Shown: piece after piece, positions 1-5,802 of the stretch
Layout of the letters: each line of letters begins with the position of its first letter
How positions within the stretch are numbered: position 1 is the stretch's first letter
Source of the DNA: Euryarchaeota archaeon UBA40
Lineage (GTDB): Archaea > Thermoplasmatota > Poseidoniia > Poseidoniales > Thalassarchaeaceae
Length of the DNA stretch: 6,148 nt
NCBI GenBank assembly: GCA_002506875.1
Contig: DAYJ01000104.1
Location: forward strand, 1-6,148
Direction: 5' to 3'
Notes under the pieces: generated by a model
What the model was told of the DNA's origin: nothing
Seen by the model: the letters and a program-made list of their open reading frames with translations, nothing else
The model's database searches: none
Position numbers and translations under genes: made by a program

Positions 1-270
1 CCAGTATTGTTCTATAGCGTAGAAGGAAAAGAGATCCAATCATCCCTGTCGTTTGAAAAGAAAGGCGGATTTTTCATTCCAGAATGGATGTTACTCGAAA
101 CTATGGGTGTTGATGATAACCAGATTTTAACAATCGTCTGGTCTGATTCTAATCAACTTATTTTCAGGCAGTTGCCCACAGACAATTTTGAACTAGAGGG
201 AATTAGAGGAAGAGTGGCCGTTCACAGTAGAGAACTTGGAGATGAGATTCGACAATTTATTCAAATGTAA
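1..270 (+). CDS. UFD1-like barrel protein, C-terminal part (5' end outside window)
   Basis: The frame is open from base 1 to the TAA at 268-270, giving 89 visible residues. A TTG at base 7 could start it, but nothing marks it as a start and the frame runs off the edge, so I read it as partial. The visible part begins PVLF, followed by a short hairpin, an L-x-F strand, then GGFFIPEWM and a hydrophobic strand, and then RQLPTDNFELE. From memory, the second half of the UFD1 N-terminal (Nn) double-psi barrel has the same order: PMLF, L-x-F, a P-x-W-M-M motif, a strand, then a QP..DFLDI segment. UFD1 is the Cdc48/p97 adaptor for ubiquitylated clients in eukaryotes. Here the protein stops soon after the Nn-like part, so the second UFD1 subdomain is missing. 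A plain AbrB/SpoVT-type barrel is the main alternative. Function in this organism is unknown. Confidence 0.6.
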   Translation, partial: PVLFYSVEGKEIQSSLSFEKKGGFFIPEWMLLETMGVDDNQILTIVWSDSNQLIFRQLPTDNFELEGIRGRVAVHSRELGDEIRQFIQM

Positions 271-286
271 GCATATGATACAGTAT

Positions 287-301
287 CTTCAGTTAATGAA
301 G
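287..301. terminator. Small hairpin between convergent genes
   Basis: The 36-base gap between two converging genes contains CTTCA-GTTAA-TGAAG, a perfect 5-bp inverted repeat with a 5-base loop, extendable by one T-G wobble pair. It sits where a bidirectional terminator would be expected. There is no T-tract on either side, and an archaeon would normally rely on a T-rich stretch rather than a hairpin, so this could be chance. Confidence 0.2.
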
Positions 302-306
302 GAGGG

Positions 307-1194
307 TCAAGCGCGTTGTTGATTCATCATCCAACCAACGTTTTCCTCAGTATATAGGTCCCAATTGCAATGTCCATGTCCTTCCATTGTTATCATTTGC
401 ACATCAGCTCCCAATGCTTCCATTCGTTCTGACATGTTGACTGCCCAGTCGTAATGTGATATGTCATCGATGTCACCGTGACTAATCCATGTAGGTAGAT
501 GAGCGAGACCTGGAGCAAGTTCACGGTAGTCAGTCGGCCAGTGGTGAGGACAGATTGGGGCAATTGAAGCGAAGGTGTCTGGCAATTCTGCTGCCACAAT
601 CATCGTTCCTCGACCACCCATCGAAAGTCCTGTGAGATGTACTCTATCCTCATCAATCAACAAATTCTGCTTTGCATCTTTCACGATGTCCTCTACCTTT
701 GACGGGAGCCAATCCCATTCTTTCTTTTCAGGCATAATTATCACGAATGGTTGCCCATCTAACTGAGGTATTTCACGGTCCATTTCTTCTGGTGTTGTGC
801 CTGGAACATAACTCAGGCCTCCATGGAGATGGATAACGAGAGGTATTGCTTCCTCTCCAGTATATTCACTCGGAATCCAAACATGATATCGATATCCACA
901 CTTCCATTGTTCATTTTCTGAGGTTCGTCCCGTTTCCTCATAACTCCCAAAGTCCATTGTCTCTGGATCGATTGAATCATTGTAAGATAGATGCATCAAG
1001 TCGTTTACAGTGGTCCATTGATTGTAGAGTCCCGTATTCCATTCTGATACTGGTGTGAGATTATCTCGAGATATTTCGCAGTTTTCTGGATCGATATCTG
1101 TTTCAATTGTAGGTGTGAGTTCACCAGAATCCGTCACACAACCGCTTAGTGGGGCAAATACGATGAGCAATGTGAGTGCAACATGATATCTCAT
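307..1194 (-). CDS. Exported alpha/beta-hydrolase lipoprotein (esterase/PHB-depolymerase-like)
   Basis: This is a predicted 295-residue serine hydrolase anchored outside the cell. Residues 1-19 form a lipoprotein signal: a short charged start (MRYH), a hydrophobic core, and the lipobox LSGC with Cys19 as lipidation site, followed by an acidic linker. The catalytic domain starts near residue 98. It has the oxyanion motif HGG at 124-126, the nucleophile elbow GLSMGG with Ser191, a probable acid Asp243 in HGDIDD, and His275 in GHGHCNW. This layout fits the polyhydroxybutyrate-depolymerase/feruloyl-esterase-like group of predicted esterases and peptidases (COG4099-like); the substrate cannot be read from sequence. 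Four further cysteines (39, 99, 215, 276) could form disulfides. The frame is open to 1485, but I chose the ATG at 1194 because it puts the signal peptide at the N terminus; an ATG at 1239 would add 15 polar residues. No Shine-Dalgarno is seen. It lies 52 bases behind the ceramidase-like gene. Confidence 0.85.
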   Translation of the reverse strand: MRYHVALTLLIVFAPLSGCVTDSGELTPTIETDIDPENCEISRDNLTPVSEWNTGLYNQWTTVNDLMHLSYNDSIDPETMDFGSYEETGRTSENEQWKCGYRYHVWIPSEYTGEEAIPLVIHLHGGLSYVPGTTPEEMDREIPQLDGQPFVIIMPEKKEWDWLPSKVEDIVKDAKQNLLIDEDRVHLTGLSMGGRGTMIVAAELPDTFASIAPICPHHWPTDYRELAPGLAHLPTWISHGDIDDISHYDWAVNMSERMEALGADVQMITMEGHGHCNWDLYTEENVGWMMNQQRA

Positions 1195-1246
1195 ATCGGG
1201 ACCAATACGAGTTCTGGTATGATTTGTTCGCGTAATCATTGAAAGG

Positions 1247-2269
1247 TTACTCTTCATCATCGGATTGGACAACCCGTTCTGACATGAAGTGGATATAGAA
1301 ACACCAGGTAGCGAATGCGCAGAGCAGATGCCATAGTCCGTGGATTTGTAATATAGAATCTGGATTACAATAGTTGCTTCCTTCTTTGCCATAAGGCCAG
1401 ACAAGCATCCCAAGAATGAATGAACTTGTGCCGAGGAGAACCCATTTCTGTGAATCGCGTTCAATTCGTGGTGTTTCCAGATCATTGATTAGAACAGAGA
1501 TAAGAACAAACACGGCACACAAGAGGTATATTTCCCAAGGATGGTTATACGCGTACGTCAGTAAGGCCAGTGCAATTGGTGGCGCACTCATAATGACTAA
1601 TCGAAGGTTAGAACTGAAATCGGTCCGTTCAAGACCAATTCTAATCTCAAGAATAATCCAGAAACCAATCATCACAGCCCATACGAATCCATTGAACCAT
1701 CCGAACCTTCTGAGACCGTCACCTACTCCTAAGATATCATCACTGTTCTGAAGGAGTTCAAGACCTAATACGAGCATTGAGAGTATGATGTGATTTCGGA
1801 ACAAAGCATCATCTGACCACCCCAAGAAATCCTTCAATCTGTATAATGGAGGAAAGAAAATGAATACGAGCATTCCACCCCAATCAAGAAAGGAACCAAT
1901 CTCTGTTTTTGTTCCGTGCATTGCGAAGCTACCGAGTCCAATTGCCATGACAGATCCAGCATATACTGTCGACATTGACTTGTTTCGTGTGAAACTGTTG
2001 ACATCTGATATCTTCTGTAGATCTGTACGATGTAGAATTAGAAGTCCAACAACCACAAATGCAAGATTTGTCACAGTGTTTACTGGTTCTAGTATCAAAC
2101 CTTCAGCAGCCCTTTCACACCAATTTGTGACTTCACCTGGTAGAGCGGAGGCTTCGGGCCATACATCAAGCACAACAAGAAGTGAGTACAAAGAAAGGAA
2201 AGCGATGCTGATAATCGATCCTACGAGCAGGCGTGGCCCGGGAAATGTCGCCTCTCTGTCTTCTTCCAC
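1247..2269 (-). CDS. Alkaline-ceramidase-like membrane amidase (CREST superfamily)
   Basis: This 340-residue polytopic membrane protein carries the full active-site signature of alkaline ceramidases, which hydrolyse the amide bond of ceramide using a Zn ion. Residues 49-52 are NWCE, followed by EPVNTVTN at 61-68. The SFAMH segment supplies Ser114 and His118, with Asp129 eleven residues on, and HGLWH near the C terminus supplies His310 and His314. The spacings S-x3-H, H-x10-D and H-x3-H match human ACER3. Two positions that bind Ca in ACER3 differ: D19 aligns with Asn49 and N24 with Ala54. The protein is longer than ACER3 (about 267 residues). There is an extra hydrophobic segment at 14-36 before the WCE motif and about 56 extra residues between the first and last metal-binding histidines, so I count roughly nine or ten membrane segments. 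The start is GTG with GGAGG only two bases upstream; an in-frame TAG lies just before it. The substrate is unknown, since archaea and most bacteria lack sphingolipids. Confidence 0.88.
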   Translation of the reverse strand: MEEDREATFPGPRLLVGSIISIAFLSLYSLLVVLDVWPEASALPGEVTNWCERAAEGLILEPVNTVTNLAFVVVGLLILHRTDLQKISDVNSFTRNKSMSTVYAGSVMAIGLGSFAMHGTKTEIGSFLDWGGMLVFIFFPPLYRLKDFLGWSDDALFRNHIILSMLVLGLELLQNSDDILGVGDGLRRFGWFNGFVWAVMIGFWIILEIRIGLERTDFSSNLRLVIMSAPPIALALLTYAYNHPWEIYLLCAVFVLISVLINDLETPRIERDSQKWVLLGTSSFILGMLVWPYGKEGSNYCNPDSILQIHGLWHLLCAFATWCFYIHFMSERVVQSDDEE

Positions 2270-2271
2270 GG

Positions 2272-2276
2272 CCTCC
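2272..2276 (-). promoter_or_regulatory. GGAGG close to the ceramidase-like GTG start
   Basis: The minus strand reads GGAGG-CC-GTG. The two-base spacer is too short for a standard ribosome binding site, yet no better start codon follows in frame and a TAG at 2282-2284 blocks a longer frame. Either the motif is coincidental and the message is nearly leaderless, or the start is used inefficiently. Confidence 0.35.
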
Positions 2277-2282
2277 GGAATC

Positions 2283-2300
2283 TACACACTATATTGTGTA
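2283..2300. promoter_or_regulatory. Perfect 6-bp inverted repeat overlapping a TATA-like region
   Basis: TACACA-CTATAT-TGTGTA is a perfect dyad with 6-bp arms, 14 to 31 bases upstream of the ceramidase-like start and inside the short gap after the SLOG gene. On the minus strand the region reads TATACACAATATAG, which could serve as a TATA box with transcription starting near the GTG. A dyad overlapping a TATA box is a typical repressor operator layout. The short AT-rich arms make chance possible. Confidence 0.35.
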
Positions 2301-2309
2301 TACCGGCAT

Positions 2310-2759
2310 TCAGTTTACTTCATGTACGACCATTGGGATTTCTCTCTCATTTGCCATATCGATGATTTTCCGAGTCCACTTACTTGTCGGACTAGGAAAA
2401 GCAAGGATATGAGTCGCAGCATCGAGAAGTTGGTGGGTTAGAGATGTTGGAGCCTCTCCTCTGCCTGAGTCTTCAAGCCCTGGACGAGGGGCACTCCACT
2501 GCTCAGAGAATACTACGAAAGGGATAGCGTGATTGTTTGCCCATCTTTCTGCGAGATAGTCCACACCACTTGCCCCACCGACGATTACAATATCCGGATA
2601 TGCTTCCATCTCGACCCAATTTTCGATTGCATCTTCGATAACGGAATAGTCGTAGAAGCGACTTGATCCTACAATTACGAGATTGATTATTCGCCCATCG
2701 TCATTCAGATCTTTTCCACCCAATCGCTGCAGTGTGCCCGCGCCGTCATTCCCCGCCAT
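2310..2759 (-). CDS. SLOG-fold nucleotide-binding protein (DUF2493/YspA-like)
   Basis: This 149-residue soluble protein has a single Rossmann-like SLOG domain starting near residue 26. The first strand and loop are LVIVGSSR (27-34), followed by a helix. A second strand leads into VGGASGVDYLAERWA (60-74), the hallmark GGAxGxDxLAxxWA motif of the DUF2493/YspA group. A third block, GRGEAP (99-104), and a final loop FPSPTSKWTR (121-130) occupy the places where relatives have G-x-R-N and FPGG-x-GT; both are degraded here. SLOG proteins bind nucleotides or nucleotide-derived ligands and include DprA and LOG-type cytokinin hydrolases; no specific reaction can be assigned. Residues 1-25 are polar and unrelated to the domain. 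Three ATGs lie within 13 bases in different frames; the one at 2759 opens this frame and has GTGAT eight bases upstream. It sits 38 bases after the ABC-F gene and 40 before the ceramidase-like gene. Confidence 0.8.
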   Translation of the reverse strand: MAGNDGAGTLQRLGGKDLNDDGRIINLVIVGSSRFYDYSVIEDAIENWVEMEAYPDIVIVGGASGVDYLAERWANNHAIPFVVFSEQWSAPRPGLEDSGRGEAPTSLTHQLLDAATHILAFPSPTSKWTRKIIDMANEREIPMVVHEVN

Positions 2760-2767
2760 GCCATGGC

Positions 2768-2772
2768 ATCAC
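2768..2772 (-). promoter_or_regulatory. GTGAT ribosome binding site of the SLOG gene
   Basis: GTGAT on the minus strand can pair with the AUCAC of the 16S rRNA 3' tail and lies eight bases before the ATG at 2757-2759. Two out-of-frame ATGs at 2762-2764 and 2767-2769 are too close to it or overlap it, so this site decides the start. Confidence 0.5.
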
Positions 2773-2797
2773 GTTAGTTATGGATAAAACCTCGGAC

Positions 2798-4438
2798 TCA
2801 CGATGATCGTCGCATGAAGTCCGAATAGTTGCCAGGATGTACTTTGAGTGAACCATCTCCAGGTAGGTGCCAAATTGTGTTGCAGACTTGGTCTAAGAAG
2901 TAACGATCGTGGCTTACGATAACTAGAGTCCCATCGTAGTCTTCTAGCGCCTCTTCCAGTGCTTCCTTTGCTTGAATATCAAGGTGATTTGTTGGCTCAT
3001 CAAGGAGTAGCACATTGTTTTCTTCTAACAGGAGTTTGAGCATCGCGATACGTGCACGTTCGCCACCACTGAGGTCAGCGAGCTTCGTTCCTACTTGTTC
3101 TGATGTGAACTGGAAGCGACCGAGTAGAGCCCGAATATCCCCGTACTCCATTTTCGGTTTCAGTTTCTGAATCTGTTCAACAGGAGTTGATGTAAATTCA
3201 AGTGTACGATGATCTTGATGGAAATAGCCAATCTGGACACCGGGCGGCACGTCTAGCTTTCCTGAGTCAAGTGGAATCTCACCGATAATCACTCGCAAAA
3301 GAGTAGTTTTTCCTGCTCCATTTCCGCCTACTATTCCAATACGCTGCCCCTTTGATATCCCTACGCGGACATCATTCAGGATGGGTCGTTGAAGTCCATC
3401 GAAGGTAAGACATGCTTCATCGAGATCAGTAATCTCCATACTAGCCTTCTCAGTTGCTTTGAGTTGAAAGTTCAGGTTCTTACGCTGCTTTGGTTTAATC
3501 GATTTGAGCCAGCGGAGTTCACCTTGAGCACGATTTAGCATGAATCGCTTTTGCGAGATTGACTTGTCGTATTTGTTCGCACGCTTCATCGATTGGAGCG
3601 CACCCGTGAGCCGCTTGATTTCCTTCTGCGCCTTCTCGATTCGATCGTCGAGGGTTTGCATGAACAGTTCCTTCTGCTTTTGGAAAGCAGTATAGTTTCC
3701 ATTGAAACCCTTGATTTTAGCATCAGCCACTTCGACGATATTGTTCGCGACACGGTCGAGGAAGTAACGGTCGTGACTGACGATTAGCAATGCTCCTTGG
3801 AATTCTAGAAGGAAGTCTTCGAGCCATTCCAATGTCTCGATGTCGAGGTGATTTGTAGGTTCGTCAAGGAAGAGGAGATCGATGTCATCGAGTCCGACGA
3901 GTTGGCGAGCTAGAGCGACTTTTGCACGCTCACCACCTGAGAGATTGGATAATGGCATACTGAGTGGGTGGTGCCCAAGACCTAACTTCTCCATGATATT
4001 CTGCGCATGTCCAGCAGCATCCATACCGCCGGATTTTGCCATCATTGATTGGAGTTCAGAGTAACGATCCATGACTGGTTGCCAATCAGAGTCGTAGAAT
4101 GAGGGGTCTGCCATTTGCGCTTCAATTTCTGCAATCTCGTTCTCCAAGTCCTCGAATTGCCGACCACGTCGTCCCAACTCTTCCTCGATTGTTGCACTTT
4201 CATCAAGGTCACGAATCTGCGTGAGATAGGCAATTCTCAGTCCTGGACTGAACTTGATATCGCCCATATCCACTTCTTGATCAGAGATAAGATTCAGAAG
4301 CGTAGTTTTCCCAGAACCATTGTGTCCAACGATACCAATGCGATCACCTTCGTCGATACGTAGGGAGATTCCTTCGAAGACAACCTTCGCTCCAAACGCC
4401 TTGTGGATGTCGTCCACAAGGATTAGTTCACGAGTCAT
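2798..4438 (-). CDS. ABC-F family ATPase (ribosome-associated, two ABC domains)
   Basis: This 546-residue soluble protein has two ABC ATPase domains in one chain and no membrane segment, the layout of ABC-F proteins, which bind the ribosomal E site and act in translation or antibiotic protection rather than transport. Domain 1 has Walker A GHNGSGKT (38-45), an arm-like helical insertion (about 78-155), signature LSGGE (166-170), Walker B ending in LDEPTNHLD (191-199) and the H-loop His222. The charged linker between the domains (about 255-325, rich in Lys and Arg) corresponds to the P-site tRNA-interacting motif. Domain 2 has Walker A GGNGAGKT (371-378), LSGGE (456-460), LDEPTNHLD (479-487) and His510. 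All catalytic residues are intact. The chain ends soon after domain 2, without the C-terminal coiled coil of Uup-type members. DNA encoding the two SHDRYFLD and LDEPTNHLD blocks is visibly repeated, reflecting domain duplication. The ATG has a strong GGAGG seven bases upstream. Confidence 0.95.
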   Translation of the reverse strand: MTRELILVDDIHKAFGAKVVFEGISLRIDEGDRIGIVGHNGSGKTTLLNLISDQEVDMGDIKFSPGLRIAYLTQIRDLDESATIEEELGRRGRQFEDLENEIAEIEAQMADPSFYDSDWQPVMDRYSELQSMMAKSGGMDAAGHAQNIMEKLGLGHHPLSMPLSNLSGGERAKVALARQLVGLDDIDLLFLDEPTNHLDIETLEWLEDFLLEFQGALLIVSHDRYFLDRVANNIVEVADAKIKGFNGNYTAFQKQKELFMQTLDDRIEKAQKEIKRLTGALQSMKRANKYDKSISQKRFMLNRAQGELRWLKSIKPKQRKNLNFQLKATEKASMEITDLDEACLTFDGLQRPILNDVRVGISKGQRIGIVGGNGAGKTTLLRVIIGEIPLDSGKLDVPPGVQIGYFHQDHRTLEFTSTPVEQIQKLKPKMEYGDIRALLGRFQFTSEQVGTKLADLSGGERARIAMLKLLLEENNVLLLDEPTNHLDIQAKEALEEALEDYDGTLVIVSHDRYFLDQVCNTIWHLPGDGSLKVHPGNYSDFMRRSS

Positions 4439-4445
4439 TACGTCG

Positions 4446-4450
4446 CCTCC
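4446..4450 (-). promoter_or_regulatory. Strong Shine-Dalgarno of the ABC-F gene
   Basis: GGAGG on the minus strand lies seven bases before the ATG at 4436-4438, the best-spaced ribosome binding site in the window. It fixes the start and points to leadered translation, in contrast to the RmuC gene just upstream. Confidence 0.75.
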
Positions 4451-4470
4451 AGTCCGCGGGGCGTGGTCTT

Positions 4471-4501
4471 CCCCTCATGACCCTTCGGGCTATTGTAGGG
4501 G
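4471..4501. repeat. Nested inverted repeat between RmuC and ABC-F genes
   Basis: Outer arms CCCCT (4471-4475) and AGGGG (4497-4501) enclose an inner CCC-TTC-GGG hairpin (4481-4489). The structure begins two bases after the RmuC stop and sits before the ABC-F ribosome binding site. No T-run follows on the minus strand, so it is not a classic intrinsic terminator. It might limit read-through, stabilise the mRNA end or influence ABC-F expression; the stems are short and unpaired bases lie between them. Confidence 0.3.
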
Positions 4502-4502
4502 T

Positions 4503-5753
4503 TTACTCTTCTTCAGGAGCCTTGAGATGTTTCACGCCTTGTGTTGATACTGACACTGGAGGTAATTCGGCTATTTTCCGCTGTGCTCCTTCCGTGACCT
4601 TTAGTTGCTCCAGACGTTTTCCACTAGGTACCACTCGAGCATCGTATGAACTAACAGCATCGTTGTAAGCTCCGACGACCGTGTTGATGCCGCGCCCCAT
4701 CTTGGCAAGGTCGTTACTGAATTTTGCAACCCGATCGTAAAACTCCCTTGCTTGGGCGTGGATTTCCTTGGCATTATCGGCCATTGATTGCTGTTGCCAA
4801 TAGAGACTTACTGTGCGTAATAAGGCGATGAGTGTCACTGGAGTTACAATCAAAACATGCTTGTCAAAAGCGTACTCTTGTAGTGTGGAATCAAACTCAA
4901 AAGCAGCAGAAAGGATCGGCTCTGCAGGAATAAACATCACAGTAAAATCAACACCGTCCATCATTTTCGGGTAATCTCTAGTCGCTAAATCGTTGATGTG
5001 TTTCTTTACAGCAGCAGCATGTTCTTTCATTTTCAGCGTGCGACCATCTCCGTCTTCAAGATTCAATCCGTCCCAATATGCAGCAAGAGGGACCTTGGAA
5101 TCTACTGGAATCTTGCCGCCATTTGGGATTCGAGCTAACAAATCTACCCTTGCTCCACCTGCCCCGGATTTGAGCGTGAACTCAACGTCAAAATCACAAT
5201 GCTCCAACATACCAGAGGCTTCAGCGATATTCTTCAGCGCAACTTGACCCCAATTACCTCTGGCTTTCACCGACCCTCGTAGTGCAGTGGAAAGTTGCAC
5301 ATTTGTGTCGCGTAAGTTTGTGGTTTGTTGTTGCAATCCTTCAACGACTCGTTTGAGCCCCTGGTAGGCGCCTTCCCGATTCTTCTCCATCTCTGTGGTC
5401 GCCGTTTCCAATTTCTTCAGATGTTCAGCGATTGGAGAAACCAATGACTCTACCTCTTTCTTACGAGCATCGTAATCTTTCCCTGCTTCCGATTGAAATT
5501 TACCTAACCGTTCCTCAGCTAGCGTGAGGAAGCTTTCAGAGTTCGATTGAGTTACACGGTTAGCAATGACTTCCATATGGGCCGCCATTGCTTCTTCGCG
5601 TTCTTTGATTGTGGAATCCATGGATACCTTCGCTTCCGACCGAGCTTTGAGATCAATAATCTCACCACTGAATCGATTGCTTGCCAGTAACCAGCCAATT
5701 GCAGCACCTAGCGCCACACCGAGCACGATGAATCCAATCTCTAAGAGGGTCAT
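4503..5753 (-). CDS. rmuC: RmuC-family protein (membrane-anchored, PD-(D/E)XK nuclease fold)
   Basis: This 416-residue protein matches RmuC, a family linked genetically to suppression of DNA inversion and recombination at repeats and predicted to be a nuclease. Residues 3-24 form one hydrophobic N-terminal anchor. A long charged helical region (about 30-155) is probably coiled coil. The conserved domain then follows with RGNWGQ (166-170), the nuclease-like core with Asp204 in RVDLLARIP and VDSKVPLAAYWD (Asp218 and Lys220), then FIPAEP (274-279) and a QQQSMADNA stretch. These match the family order, and the core residues are present. The ATG at 5753 is chosen because the anchor starts there; the frame continues to a TTG at 5786 that would add 11 residues. 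No Shine-Dalgarno precedes the ATG, but a TATA-like box sits about 22-28 bases upstream. RmuC is mainly bacterial, so its presence would point to transfer if the host is an archaeon. Confidence 0.92.
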   Translation of the reverse strand: MTLLEIGFIVLGVALGAAIGWLLASNRFSGEIIDLKARSEAKVSMDSTIKEREEAMAAHMEVIANRVTQSNSESFLTLAEERLGKFQSEAGKDYDARKKEVESLVSPIAEHLKKLETATTEMEKNREGAYQGLKRVVEGLQQQTTNLRDTNVQLSTALRGSVKARGNWGQVALKNIAEASGMLEHCDFDVEFTLKSGAGGARVDLLARIPNGGKIPVDSKVPLAAYWDGLNLEDGDGRTLKMKEHAAAVKKHINDLATRDYPKMMDGVDFTVMFIPAEPILSAAFEFDSTLQEYAFDKHVLIVTPVTLIALLRTVSLYWQQQSMADNAKEIHAQAREFYDRVAKFSNDLAKMGRGINTVVGAYNDAVSSYDARVVPSGKRLEQLKVTEGAQRKIAELPPVSVSTQGVKHLKAPEEE

Positions 5754-5774
5754 ACCAAATTCTTGGACGCGGGA

Positions 5775-5781
5775 GTATATG
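5775..5781 (-). promoter_or_regulatory. TATA-like box for a leaderless rmuC transcript
   Basis: CATATAC on the minus strand occupies -28 to -22 relative to the ATG at 5753, the distance at which an archaeal TATA box would start transcription on or next to the start codon. The absence of any ribosome binding site before that ATG agrees with a leaderless message. The upstream B-recognition element is not convincing. Confidence 0.4.
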
Positions 5782-5802
5782 AACAAATCAAAGGAATCAG
5801 AG

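Noticed and set aside
300..305. GGAGG on the plus strand
   Set aside because: No plus-strand start codon opens a credible frame after it; the following bases are the end of the hydrolase gene on the other strand.
1195..1485. A 97-residue N-terminal extension of the lipoprotein hydrolase frame
   Set aside because: It overlaps the ceramidase-like gene out of frame, where that gene encodes the HGLWH motif, and it would bury the lipoprotein signal peptide inside the protein.
1860..2441. Open plus-strand frame of 193 codons
   Set aside because: It lies antisense to the ceramidase-like and SLOG genes, spans the gap between them and shows no domain or hydrophobic pattern of a real protein.
2895..3880. 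Similar DNA blocks near 2895-3010 and 3755-3880
   Set aside because: They encode the equivalent LDEPTNHLD and SHDRYFLD motifs of the two ABC domains and reflect domain duplication rather than a mobile or regulatory repeat.
4115..4668. Several overlapping plus-strand open frames
   Set aside because: They are antisense to ABC-F and RmuC coding sequence, mutually overlapping and rich in Ser, Arg and Cys, as expected of reverse-strand shadows.
5754..5786. TTG start giving RmuC 11 extra residues
   Set aside because: The ATG at 5753 begins the membrane anchor directly and has a correctly spaced TATA-like box; the TTG has no ribosome binding site.
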